In this document: piece by piece, positions 1 through 7,220 of the stretch
How the letters are laid out: every line of letters starts with the position of its first letter
Position numbering within the stretch: the stretch's first letter is position 1
Origin: CAG-791 sp045117315
Lineage (GTDB): Bacteria; Bacillota; Clostridia; Lachnospirales; Lachnospiraceae
NCBI GenBank assembly: GCA_045117315.1
Contig: JBGUNJ010000078.1
Location: 1 to 19,435 of the forward strand
DNA: 19,435 nucleotides
Reading direction: 5' to 3'
Notes under the pieces: model-generated
What the model was told of the DNA's origin: nothing
Database searches by the model: none
The model's input: only the letters and a program-made list of their open reading frames with translations
Made by a program: the position numbers and the translations under genes

Positions 1-117
1 AAAGCCTATATTGTCTCCGATTAAGACGATTCCAAGGTCGGAATAAGGAAAGATTTTCCGCAAAAGTAGCAGATTTCCCTGTCTCCCAGCCATTTGGATA
101 CCGAAAAACGTCGACAT
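1..117 (-). other. Possible 5' end of a gene running off the left edge
   Basis: Reading the minus strand from an ATG at 117-115, 39 codons stay open to the edge of the window, starting MSTFFGIQMAG. An AAGGAG lies upstream, but 13 bases from the ATG, which is long. A plus-strand frame is also open from the window start to a TAA at 147-149, so the direction is not settled. I do not recognise either product. If the minus frame is real, it diverges from the transposase across the 139-173 palindrome. Confidence 0.25.
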
Positions 118-134
118 ATTTGATGCGATTCTCC

Positions 135-163
135 TTGAATATAGTCTAATTAAATGATATAAT
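135..163 (+). promoter_or_regulatory. Promoter of the transposase gene, spanning the IS left end
   Basis: A -35 box TTGAAT at 135-140 and a perfect -10 box TATAAT at 158-163 are separated by exactly 17 bases. The transcript would start near 170, just ahead of the GGAGG at 176-180 and the ATG at 188. The -10 sits at the inner palindrome arm that forms the IS left end, while the -35 lies outside it. The promoter therefore seems to be assembled across the insertion junction. Confidence 0.6.
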
Positions 164-173
164 TAGACTATAT
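139..173. repeat. 13-bp perfect inverted repeat at the IS left end
   Basis: Arms ATATAGTCTAATT (139-151) and AATTAGACTATAT (161-173) are exact reverse complements around a 9-base spacer. The right end of the IS repeats the first arm with one difference (ATATAGTCTAACT, 1857-1869). The inner arm is therefore the left terminal inverted repeat. The outer arm reads like the right end of another related copy. The palindrome overlaps the transposase promoter and could serve as an operator. Confidence 0.8.
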
Positions 174-1869
174 ATGGAGGTCCTCATATGCCAATACCAC
201 AGGATATATTGTCTGTACCAAGACCAAAGAACTCAATCGTCATTGCCTACGGCAAAGACAAAAGTCTGTACGCTGTCCGCCAACGGATTGGCTGCAGACG
301 TGAGAATGGACGCAACCTTCCAATCAATGGCCCGACAATAGGTCACATAATCGATGGGGTTTATGTTCCTAATGATGCTGATGCACTGCCCGGCATATCA
401 GTTTCGCCCATTGATCTGAAAGACTGGGCGAACATCGTACTGTGTGACCGTCTCTTTGGCGATATCAAACAGGAACTTACTGCAGTCTACAACCCGGTCG
501 ATGCAATGAAAATCTACTGCATATCGATCCTCAGGGTCTGTGAGCCGGGCATAAAGAACTACGAATTGAAGGAAGTTTATGAGACCGGATTCTTATCGGA
601 GCTGTACCCCGGTGTGGCTCTTTCAAAGAATACGGTATCTACGTTCCTGAACGATCTGGGAAAAACAGTTTCCCGGATCGTAAGGTTCATGCAGAACCGC
701 ACATCTGCTGTATCAATGGACCATCACCTCCTGGTTGACGGGACGCTGAAATCAGACGAATCAAAGGTCAATTCCCTGTCGGACTTCTCCCGTAAAGCGA
801 GGACAAAAGGGACACGCGATATATCCGTTCTGTATGCCTTTGATCTGGAAGCAATGGAGCCGGTCTGCTCCAAATGTTTCCCCGGGAACATGCTTGATGC
901 CACTTCCTATAAAGCGTTCATAGCTGAAAACAAGATCACTAAAGGCATCATTGTAGCAGACAAGGGTTTTCCTGAATCCGCAGCACATGAGCACTTCGCT
1001 GCCAATGAAGACCTCCATTACCTGAACCCGGTCAAGCGGAACTCAAAGCTGATCGAAAGGCATCATATGCTGGACTTTACCGGTATCCTGCCGGGATACG
1101 AAGGTATCACCTTCCGGAAAGAAAAGTGTAGCGGGACAGATAAATGGCTGTATTCCTTCAGAGACAGTTACAAAGCTTCCAAAGAGGAGCGTGACTGGCT
1201 CCGGCGGGCTAAGAAAAATAAGACCTACAGTCTGGAAGCTCTCAGGCAGAAGCAGCAGACCTTTGGGACCATCGTCCTTGAGTGTGACCTCGACCTGCCG
1301 GCAGAAACAGCTTATAAGGCTTATGAAAAACGCTGGGAGATCGAGATCGTAATGCGGTTTTACAAATCTGCATGCGAGTTCGACGAGACCCGGGTACAGG
1401 ATGACTATTCTGTTATAGGAAGCGAGTTCTGTGACTTCCTTTCCACAGTACTTACCTTCCGGCTCATAAAGGCCTTTGACAAGGCGAATTTGCTGGAAGA
1501 CCGCACCTATAAAAAGGTCATGTCCGTGCTCAGACGTGCCAAGAAGGCGCGTACAGACGACGGCGACTGGCAGCTGATCCGGATGAATCCATCCCACAGC
1601 GAGATCCTTCAGGAACTGGAGCTGATTCCAAAGCCCGAGGAGCCTCCGAAGAGAAAACCAGGGCGGCCTAAGGGAAGCAAAAATAAAACAACTGCAGTGG
1701 AACAAACATCTCTTCCTGATCAGGACAAACGCAAGCGCGGGCGACCAAAGGGAAGCAAAAATAAGCCAAAACAGGAAACGAATCCTACGGGTAATAGCTG
1801 ATGAAAAATCAGCTAAGCCCGTGGGCAGATATCCTACAACCAAAGGCTTTTGTTGTATATAGTCTAACT
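161..1869 (+). mobile_element. Complete IS of the IS4/IS1634-like DDE group, about 1.7 kb
   Basis: The element carries one intact transposase gene between terminal inverted repeats of 12/13 matching bases (161-173 and 1857-1869). The exact outer ends could be 2 bases further in. I see no clear target-site duplication: bases left of 161 or 139 do not recur after 1869. Close to the right end, 1835-1857 can fold as a TACAAC/GTTGTA hairpin, which may insulate the element. The element ends 64 bases before the start codon of the next gene, so it may have separated that gene from its original upstream sequence. The IS4 versus IS1634 family assignment rests on the transposase signature and length only. 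Confidence 0.75.
188..1801 (+). CDS. DDE transposase, IS4 superfamily (IS1634-like)
   Basis: This 537-residue protein should catalyse cut-and-paste movement of the surrounding IS. The catalytic triad can be placed: D184 in VDGT, D258 in VADKG and E386 in RWEIE. The family signature Y-(2)-R-(3)-E-(6)-K is exact at Y379, R382, E386 and K393. The N-terminal 150 residues are probably the end-binding domain. The last 50 residues are basic and hold two copies of GRPKGSKNK (about 492-500 and 518-526), an AT-hook-like minor-groove motif. The start is supported by GGAGG at 176-180, seven bases before the ATG. No frameshift or stop is visible, so the gene is probably active. Confidence 0.9.
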   Translation: MPIPQDILSVPRPKNSIVIAYGKDKSLYAVRQRIGCRRENGRNLPINGPTIGHIIDGVYVPNDADALPGISVSPIDLKDWANIVLCDRLFGDIKQELTAVYNPVDAMKIYCISILRVCEPGIKNYELKEVYETGFLSELYPGVALSKNTVSTFLNDLGKTVSRIVRFMQNRTSAVSMDHHLLVDGTLKSDESKVNSLSDFSRKARTKGTRDISVLYAFDLEAMEPVCSKCFPGNMLDATSYKAFIAENKITKGIIVADKGFPESAAHEHFAANEDLHYLNPVKRNSKLIERHHMLDFTGILPGYEGITFRKEKCSGTDKWLYSFRDSYKASKEERDWLRRAKKNKTYSLEALRQKQQTFGTIVLECDLDLPAETAYKAYEKRWEIEIVMRFYKSACEFDETRVQDDYSVIGSEFCDFLSTVLTFRLIKAFDKANLLEDRTYKKVMSVLRRAKKARTDDGDWQLIRMNPSHSEILQELELIPKPEEPPKRKPGRPKGSKNKTTAVEQTSLPDQDKRKRGRPKGSKNKPKQETNPTGNS

Positions 1870-1933
1870 GGTTGGGAAAGTACTAAGTAAACTAAATGGA
1901 ATTCTTATTTAACCGGCATCTAAGGAGACGATT

Positions 1934-2785
1934 ATGGCATCACAGTCTGGCTCAGGAAAAGCCAAAGCAAAAACAAAAGCTGCTTCCGAGTCGAAGCAGC
2001 CGGAATTGGATATTAATAAGCTGATCAATATTGCTTTTGATCTCTGCTGTAAGAGAAATAATCTTTCTGAGGAAGAATGGAAAAAAGCAAAAGAAGAGGC
2101 AATAGAAGAGGCTATGAAAGAAGTGAGGCCCTTTGTGGAGCATCACATAAAACAGCATGCCTCGGAGGCGGTTTTGGCGGGTATTACAGCTGCCGGAATC
2201 AAGGAGCTTGCCAATCCGGAGATTTCTTCCGCGCTGGTGGACAGTGCACAGCAGATTGGAATCTGGGTCATCCAGTATATGAGGAAGGAAATGTCTCCGG
2301 AAGCTTTTGTGAACAACCTGACAGGTCCCGGAAATCAAAAACTGGTCAAAGATCTAATGGCTGCCTTGAAAATCAATGAAAAATTAGGCGTGAACGGTGT
2401 GGAGGAGATTTTCAAGCTTTCCTATCCGGTCATGGCGTATACTGCCTCAATGGCAGCCTATAAAGAACTGCGAAAGGCGCAGGAAGAATACGCGCAAGCT
2501 CAGGACAGGCGTCTTCAGATCGAGAAGGCGTGTGCGGAATCTGTCGCAATGATCCGTCAGTATCGGGAAGAGATGGAGCGAGTGGTTTCGAAGTACCTGA
2601 CTGAGCACCTGGAGACATTTGAATCCGGTTTTGCAGCCATGGATCAGGCTATCATGGATGGAGATGTGGACGGTTATATCAAAGGAAATGTGGAAATCCA
2701 GAAGATCCTCGGGTACGATACACAGTTTACAAATCAGCAGGAATTCGATGATCTGATGGACTCGGACATCGCTTTTAAACTATAG
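1934..2785 (+). CDS. Uncharacterised helical coiled-coil protein, first gene of TerB cassette
   Basis: I do not recognise this 283-residue protein. It begins with a Lys/Ala/Ser-rich flexible tail (1-22) and then appears almost wholly helical. A charged heptad-like stretch at about 172-226 looks like a coiled coil, and the C-terminus (GYDTQFTNQQEFDDLMDSD, 260-278) is acidic and distinctive. There is no signal peptide or membrane segment, so it is probably cytosolic. AAGGAG at 1922-1927 supports the ATG at 1934. It is followed after 37 bases by the TerB-like gene and then by a glycine-zipper membrane protein, all co-directional, suggesting one transcript. It may be a scaffold or adaptor for the other two; that is inference. 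The IS ends 64 bases upstream and may supply or interrupt its promoter. Confidence 0.85.
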   Translation: MASQSGSGKAKAKTKAASESKQPELDINKLINIAFDLCCKRNNLSEEEWKKAKEEAIEEAMKEVRPFVEHHIKQHASEAVLAGITAAGIKELANPEISSALVDSAQQIGIWVIQYMRKEMSPEAFVNNLTGPGNQKLVKDLMAALKINEKLGVNGVEEIFKLSYPVMAYTASMAAYKELRKAQEEYAQAQDRRLQIEKACAESVAMIRQYREEMERVVSKYLTEHLETFESGFAAMDQAIMDGDVDGYIKGNVEIQKILGYDTQFTNQQEFDDLMDSDIAFKL

Positions 2786-2822
2786 TTTTCATGAATTGCA
2801 GGATTTTTTAAGGAGATCGCGA

Positions 2823-3644
2823 ATGGCACGGTTTAATCTGAAAAATATAACGAAAAATTTGCAGAAATCCGCTGACGATCTGAAGAAAACGGTTTCTGAT
2901 GTGGCGGAAACCCTGCCGGATACTGTCAAAAATATAAATGTGAGTGATTCTGCCAAAGATGCAGCACATAAGGGAAAGTCCACTCTGGGAAACCTGATTT
3001 CCATGGGCGGAGCGGCGCTTGCAGATCAGCTGGACAAAACTATAAAGACAGATGAGGCTGTAAAATCTGCTCTGGAGAAAGATGAAATCAAAGAAAGGAT
3101 CCTGTCTGTCAGGGACTCCCTTAAACTTATTTACTGTCTGATGGCGGCAGACGGCTCTATCAGTCCTGAGGAAGAAGAAAAGATCCGGGAGATCGGAACC
3201 AGTCTGGCTGCTGATTTTGAACAATGGAAAGATGAACTGACTGAAGATCTTTCTATGAAAGAAGCCGTATTATTGGATGAAGAAGAGTATTTTGATTTCA
3301 TCCGCGATTATGCAACAGATGTTATTTACAAGTCTGAAGATACCGGAGAGGGAATCGGGGCTAAGACTCTGATCTGGGATTTGCTGGTCGTGGCTTTCAG
3401 TGAAGGGGACTACAGTGCCAATGAGAAACGATTGATCCGGTTTGTCTCCAGAGCGCTGGAAACAGACCAGGCTGTTCTGCTTGAGATGGAGCAGACGCTG
3501 CGTACAATCACAGCACTCAATAAGGAAGAGGAATGGCTGAAATCGACCAACCGTCCATATGCGGTGATTGCGGAGCAGGTTGAAGAAGTCAAAGAACGCA
3601 GGGAAACAATCCTGACCGGATTGCATGCACTGCTGGCAGATTGA
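2823..3644 (+). CDS. TerB-like domain protein
   Basis: A 273-residue protein. Residues 1-80 form an amphipathic, Lys/Asp-rich helical region. From about 95 onward it resembles TerB, the all-helical domain of tellurite-resistance and membrane-stress systems. Two acidic TerB-type motifs are visible: MAADGSISPEEEEKI (107-121) and AFSEGDYSANEKRLI (191-205), matching the internal duplication expected of TerB; their acidic residues would bind metal. A longer frame begins at 2796, but AAGGAG at 2810-2815 with seven bases of spacing selects the ATG at 2823. The gene lies 37 bases after the first cassette gene and 18 bases before the membrane protein gene. TerB proteins are usually linked to membrane-associated stress or defence complexes; a role here is inferred from domain and context. 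Confidence 0.8.
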   Translation: MARFNLKNITKNLQKSADDLKKTVSDVAETLPDTVKNINVSDSAKDAAHKGKSTLGNLISMGGAALADQLDKTIKTDEAVKSALEKDEIKERILSVRDSLKLIYCLMAADGSISPEEEEKIREIGTSLAADFEQWKDELTEDLSMKEAVLLDEEEYFDFIRDYATDVIYKSEDTGEGIGAKTLIWDLLVVAFSEGDYSANEKRLIRFVSRALETDQAVLLEMEQTLRTITALNKEEEWLKSTNRPYAVIAEQVEEVKERRETILTGLHALLAD

Positions 3645-3662
3645 TTAGTATGAGGTGAGAAA

Positions 3663-4661
3663 ATGGCATTACCTTTATTATTTATAGGAGCTGCAGTAGC
3701 AACAGGTGCAGTCGGCGGCACAAAGACGATCAAGGCGGTTTCGGACAACAGCAAAGCAGGGCAGATTAACGAGATAGCGAACCAGAGTATTGAGAACGCC
3801 CGGGATGAGCTTGACCGCCAGAGAAAGGAAGTCGGGGCAGCTCTTGAAGCGCTTGGAAAAGAGAAACTGACAATTCTGAACCGGAACGTGACGGATTTTG
3901 TCACCACTTTTGAAAAGATCAAAAATATCGATTTTCAGTCCTCAATCGGTCTGGAAGAACTGAAGAACCTTCACATCGACCAGAACACTTTTCAGGAACT
4001 GAAGGAACTGGGGAATTTTGCCCTCGGTGTGGCCGGCGGTGCAGCAGCAGGTGCAGTCGGCGGCGCGCTTACGGCAGTGGGTGCGTACAGCGCGGCTATG
4101 ACCTTCGCCTCAGCATCCACCGGAACTGCAATCTCCGCGCTCAGCGGTGCGGCTGCCACGAATGCCACACTGGCATTTTTCGGCGGCGGTTCCCTGGCGA
4201 GCGGAGGGCTTGGAATGGCAGGAGGCATGTGTGTTCTTGGCGGCCTCGTTGCAGGTCCTGCGCTCATGGTGATGGGCATGATAACTGAGGCGAAATCGAA
4301 AGAGAAACTGGAGAAAGCCCTCTCCAATAAGGCTCAGGCTGATGAAGTCGTGGAGTCCCTGAACGCGGCTTCCGTACAGTGCTCTGCAATCCGCAGAAGG
4401 ACCTATATGTTCTATAACCTTCTGGCTCACCTTGATGCCCTTTTCCTTCCCCAGATATGGAAAATGCAGGACATTGTAGAAAACGAAGGCACTGACTACC
4501 GCGCCTACACTCTTGAATCCAAAAAAGCAATTGCCGCAGCGGCTTCTACTGCCTGTACCATTAAGGCAGTGCTGGATACGCCGATTCTTACTCCGGAAGG
4601 CGAACTCACAGAAGCCTCGGAAAACGTCACAAAGGAAATCGGGGAGAGGATTTATAAATAA
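3663..4661 (+). CDS. Glycine-zipper membrane protein, third gene of TerB cassette
   Basis: A 332-residue protein of unknown family. The first 19 residues are a hydrophobic, Gly/Ala-rich segment (possible membrane insertion). Residues 30-115 are charged and helical, consistent with coiled coil. A long Gly/Ala-rich hydrophobic block follows (117-207) with repeated small-xxx-small spacing, for example GGAAAGAVGGAL at 125-136, typical of glycine zippers that pack or oligomerise in membranes. Residues 210-332 are mixed helical. This order, helix, hydrophobic block, helix, resembles alpha-helical pore-forming proteins, but I cannot claim homology. GAGGTGA at 3652-3658 supports the start. It follows the TerB-like gene after 18 bases. 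It is plausibly the membrane-acting part of the cassette. Confidence 0.8.
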   Translation: MALPLLFIGAAVATGAVGGTKTIKAVSDNSKAGQINEIANQSIENARDELDRQRKEVGAALEALGKEKLTILNRNVTDFVTTFEKIKNIDFQSSIGLEELKNLHIDQNTFQELKELGNFALGVAGGAAAGAVGGALTAVGAYSAAMTFASASTGTAISALSGAAATNATLAFFGGGSLASGGLGMAGGMCVLGGLVAGPALMVMGMITEAKSKEKLEKALSNKAQADEVVESLNAASVQCSAIRRRTYMFYNLLAHLDALFLPQIWKMQDIVENEGTDYRAYTLESKKAIAAAASTACTIKAVLDTPILTPEGELTEASENVTKEIGERIYK

Positions 4662-4688
4662 CCGGCGAAATATTTATGTGTATATGGG

Positions 4689-4754
4689 TGACGATTAGGA
4701 ACAGTGACAGGGCTCTTGACAGGTTGGATGGACATGGATGACGATTAAGAACAG
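4689..4754 (+). repeat. Pair of 16-bp direct repeats in a short gap
   Basis: TGACGATTAGGAACAG at 4689-4704 recurs as TGACGATTAAGAACAG at 4739-4754, 50 bases apart with one difference. The pair lies between the cassette and the small cysteine protein gene. A perfect TTGACA at 4716-4721 lies between them, but no convincing -10 box follows at 15-19 bases. It could be a regulator binding pair or a small duplication. Confidence 0.55.
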
Positions 4755-4781
4755 AGCACGCATGTTTTGGGAGGAATGAAA

Positions 4782-4982
4782 GTGATCAAAGCACCTGAGA
4801 TTACAGATTCAACTGCCGAAGAGCGAAGAGAATACATCAAAAAGAAATATCCCTGTATCGCGGACTGCGATATGTGCGGATTGTGCAAAGTATTCCGTGG
4901 ACGTGACGCAGAGCATGCCTTTGAAGATTATATTTCTGGGAAACGTTCATTTATGGATGTTTCAGCAGATTATAAACGATAG
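4782..4982 (+). CDS. Small four-cysteine protein, probably metal or Fe-S binding
   Basis: A 66-residue protein with the dense motif CIADCDMCGLC, spacing C-x3-C-x2-C-x2-C, near its middle. Four closely set cysteines suggest a zinc or iron-sulfur site. The rest is charged and soluble. Start choice: GGGAGG at 4769-4774 is only one base from the ATG at 4776 and overlaps the TTG at 4767, but is seven bases from a GTG at 4782, so GTG is preferred; an ATG start would add two residues. A GC-rich hairpin follows the stop after five bases. The next gene, a TIM-barrel protein, starts 67 bases on. I recall similar small proteins as common hypotheticals in Lachnospiraceae, with no known function. Confidence 0.75.
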   Translation: MIKAPEITDSTAEERREYIKKKYPCIADCDMCGLCKVFRGRDAEHAFEDYISGKRSFMDVSADYKR

Positions 4983-4987
4983 TCTTC

Positions 4988-5019
4988 TGCCGGGCCGGGT
5001 GCCCGGCAATCACTTTTAT
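4988..5019 (+). terminator. GC-rich hairpin after the small cysteine protein gene
   Basis: TGCCGGG (4988-4994) pairs with CCCGGCA (5002-5008) around a 7-base loop, starting five bases after the stop codon. The following tract, ATCACTTTTAT, is a weak U-run. It is probably a leaky terminator or attenuator ahead of the TIM-barrel gene. Confidence 0.45.
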
Positions 5020-5049
5020 ACAGAAAAATGGATACAGGTGGGCTGAAAA

Positions 5050-5727
5050 ATGGAGAATAGTCCGGAACTGGTCGTCATGCTTACGCATCATGACCGCACG
5101 GTTGAAAATGCATATGAGATTTTTGACCAGTGCAAAGATACCAGGGCCAAGTATTGGGGATTTAAAGAAGAGCCGATGCCTTTGCCCTTGATGCAGAAAT
5201 TATTCAGCTACATGAAAGAATGCGGAAAAATAACGTCTCTTGAGGTAGTTGCCTACACAGAAGAAGAATGCCTCAGAGGAGCAAAAATGGCAGTGACATG
5301 CGGCTGTGATTATCTGCTGGGTACGTCTTTCTTTGATTCCGTAAATGATCTTTGTCAGCAGAACGGGATCCGCTATATGCCCTTTGTGGGAAAGGTGTCC
5401 CGGCGGCCGTCGATCCTGGAAGGCGGTATTTCCGAGATGATCGAGGAAGCGCATCGTTATCTTGAAAAAGGAGTTTTCGGACTGGATCTTCTGGGATACA
5501 GATATGCTCAGGACGCTTATGAACTGAACCGGAAATTTGTAGCCGCAGTCCCCGCTCCGGTATGTATTGCGGGAAGCATCAACAGTTACAGGCGCCTGGA
5601 TGAGATATCGGAAATCAAACCCTGGTCCTTTACGATCGGGGGCGCTTTTTTTGAGCAGAAATTCCAGGGAAGTATTCGGGAACAGATCGATAAAGTGTGT
5701 ACTTATCTGGAGAAGAAAAATGCTTAG
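5050..5727 (+). CDS. TIM-barrel protein, NanE/KDPG-aldolase-like fold, function unknown
   Basis: This 225-residue protein reads as a beta/alpha barrel. Evidence is the alternating strand-helix pattern and a C-terminal phosphate-binding-like arrangement: CIAGSINS (about 174-181) followed by FTIGGAFF (about 196-203). These resemble the GGI and IGSA strand ends of ribulose-phosphate-binding-barrel enzymes such as N-acylmannosamine-6-phosphate 2-epimerase. I cannot name a substrate, and it could be a non-enzymatic relative. AGGTGGG at 5036-5042 supports the start. Its end overlaps the YqeG start by eight bases, indicating translational coupling, so it probably acts with or near the HAD phosphatase. 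Confidence 0.75.
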   Translation: MENSPELVVMLTHHDRTVENAYEIFDQCKDTRAKYWGFKEEPMPLPLMQKLFSYMKECGKITSLEVVAYTEEECLRGAKMAVTCGCDYLLGTSFFDSVNDLCQQNGIRYMPFVGKVSRRPSILEGGISEMIEEAHRYLEKGVFGLDLLGYRYAQDAYELNRKFVAAVPAPVCIAGSINSYRRLDEISEIKPWSFTIGGAFFEQKFQGSIREQIDKVCTYLEKKNA

Positions 5728-6271
5728 AGTATTTTATCCTTACGAATATGCGGAAGACATTTATTGCATTGATTTCAGGAAACTGTTTGAAAATGGATTT
5801 CGGGGTCTGATCTTCGATATAGACAACACATTGGTTCCCCATGGAGCAGATTCGACACCGAGAGTAGATGCATTTTTCCGGGAGTTAAAAGAGATCGGGT
5901 TCAGGACCCTTGTTTTATCCAATAATGATGAGGAGAGGGTTCTTCGCTTTTTGAAAAATATTGATGCCTTTTATATCTGCGATGCCAATAAGCCCTCCCC
6001 TAAAAACTATCGGAAAGCGGTGAAGATGCTAGGTGGGAAAAAAGATGAGGTCATCTGTATAGGAGACCAGGTTTTTACCGACATTCTGGGGGCCAATCTG
6101 AGCGGGATTCCCAGTATTCTGGTTCACTTTATCCGCAAGCCGGGTGAAACAGATATCGGTATCCGCAGAAAAACCGAGCAGAAGGTGCTGGGTTTTTATT
6201 GGAATTCTAAATCGTGCAGGCACAGGCTGGGAGATATCATTTTGCCAGGGAAAGGGGAAGGAGATTACTAG
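5720..6271 (+). CDS. yqeG: YqeG family HAD IIIA-type phosphatase
   Basis: A 183-residue cytosolic HAD phosphatase. Motif I is DIDNT (D33 nucleophile, D35 acid/base), motif II is LSNN (S67), the motif III lysine is K91 in NKPSPK, and motif IV is GDQVFTD (D116, D121). Length and motif order fit YqeG, which is related to phosphatidylglycerophosphatases. The start at 5720 is set by GGAG at 5709-5712 and overlaps the previous gene by eight bases; an in-frame extension to 5567 lies inside that gene and is rejected. The VanW gene starts one base after the stop, so barrel, YqeG and VanW form a tight operon. In Bacillus, yqeG neighbours ribosome-assembly genes; this context is different. The true substrate is not shown by the sequence. 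Confidence 0.9.
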   Translation: MLRVFYPYEYAEDIYCIDFRKLFENGFRGLIFDIDNTLVPHGADSTPRVDAFFRELKEIGFRTLVLSNNDEERVLRFLKNIDAFYICDANKPSPKNYRKAVKMLGGKKDEVICIGDQVFTDILGANLSGIPSILVHFIRKPGETDIGIRRKTEQKVLGFYWNSKSCRHRLGDIILPGKGEGDY

Positions 6272-6272
6272 A

Positions 6273-7109
6273 ATGCTGTGGAAAAAGGACGTTTTGTTTT
6301 GCGACATCAGCCCGACAACGTATGCCATCTCCGAAAAGAAAGAAATTCTGAAACGCCACATAAAGAACCTGACAGGGAAGGAAAAATTCTGCCACGAATA
6401 CCGGAGCGATAAATTGCCGAATTTATTGTCGAGCTATGACTCCGGCCTGATCAAGACAGGGAAGGGAATCGATATCCGCCTTCAGGAGAATAAGGCGGAG
6501 AATATCGCCCTTGCAAGCTCCAGGATGAACGGTATGGTAATCCACCCCGGAGAGACGTTTTCCTTCTGGAAAGTAGTGGGGAAGACCACGAAAAGACGCG
6601 GATATAAGGATGGGCGCGTCATCGAAAACAACCGGCTCAAACCCGGGATCGGAGGCGGCTTGTGCAATCTTGCCAATACCATCCATCTTCTGGTTCTGCA
6701 CAGCCCGATGACTGTGACGGAATTCCATAACCACTCCGATGCGCTTGCGCCTGATCACGGGAAACGTATTCCTTTCAGCACAGGCACTTCTGTAAGCTAC
6801 AATAATGTGGATTACAGGTTCCGGAATGACACGGATCAGGACGTGCAGCTGCTCTTGTGGTGCCAGGACCGGAAACTCTATGGCGAGTTGAGAAGTGAAC
6901 GTGAATATCCCTGGAGTTATGATCTCGTAGAAGAAGACCATCATTTTCGGAAAGAAGGGGAAAAATACTACCGGGTATCCAGGATATACCGCAGGACTCT
7001 CGACAGGAAAACCGGAGAAGTCCTGAAGAAAGAACTGGTCCTGGACAATCATTCGGAGGTGATGTTTGACTATTCCCTGATTCCGGAGGATCAGATCAGG
7101 CAGGAGTAA
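6273..7109 (+). CDS. VanW family protein, short form
   Basis: A 278-residue VanW-domain protein. The domain spans roughly 76-200, with hallmarks HPGETFSFWKVVG (91-103), GIGGGLCNLANT (125-136) and the FHNHS/HG region (151-163). No signal peptide or membrane segment is evident. Length matches the short VanW of vanB-type gene clusters rather than the long exported VanW/G5 proteins. The in-frame extension back to 6144 lies inside yqeG. The start at 6273 is supported by AAGGAG at 6258-6263 and sits one base after the yqeG stop. No van ligase or sensor genes are nearby, so vancomycin resistance should not be inferred. VanW function is not established; a cell-envelope role is a guess. Confidence 0.85.
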   Translation: MLWKKDVLFCDISPTTYAISEKKEILKRHIKNLTGKEKFCHEYRSDKLPNLLSSYDSGLIKTGKGIDIRLQENKAENIALASSRMNGMVIHPGETFSFWKVVGKTTKRRGYKDGRVIENNRLKPGIGGGLCNLANTIHLLVLHSPMTVTEFHNHSDALAPDHGKRIPFSTGTSVSYNNVDYRFRNDTDQDVQLLLWCQDRKLYGELRSEREYPWSYDLVEEDHHFRKEGEKYYRVSRIYRRTLDRKTGEVLKKELVLDNHSEVMFDYSLIPEDQIRQE

Positions 7110-7220
7110 CTTTATAAAAATCCAGGCCAGGCAATAATGGGCGCGGAATATTTTGGCCCGCGCAAAAATGTATCTACACAGAAAAACAGGCAGCTCAGTA
7201 AGCCCGGAAAGGAACCGCTC

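Noticed and set aside
1043..1843. Minus-strand frame opposite the transposase
   Set aside because: The transposase shows full catalytic motifs; this is its shadow.
4716..4748. Perfect TTGACA as promoter for the small cysteine protein gene
   Set aside because: No acceptable -10 box lies 15-19 bases downstream; GATTAA is 21 bases away.
6273..7109. Vancomycin resistance cluster
   Set aside because: Only a VanW-domain protein is present; no VanH/A/X, ligase or VanRS genes are nearby, and VanW homologues are widespread in susceptible Firmicutes.
7141..7163. GCGCGG/CCGCGC hairpin as terminator after the VanW gene
   Set aside because: The six-pair stem is followed by A-rich rather than T-rich sequence on the plus strand, and no minus-strand gene ends there.
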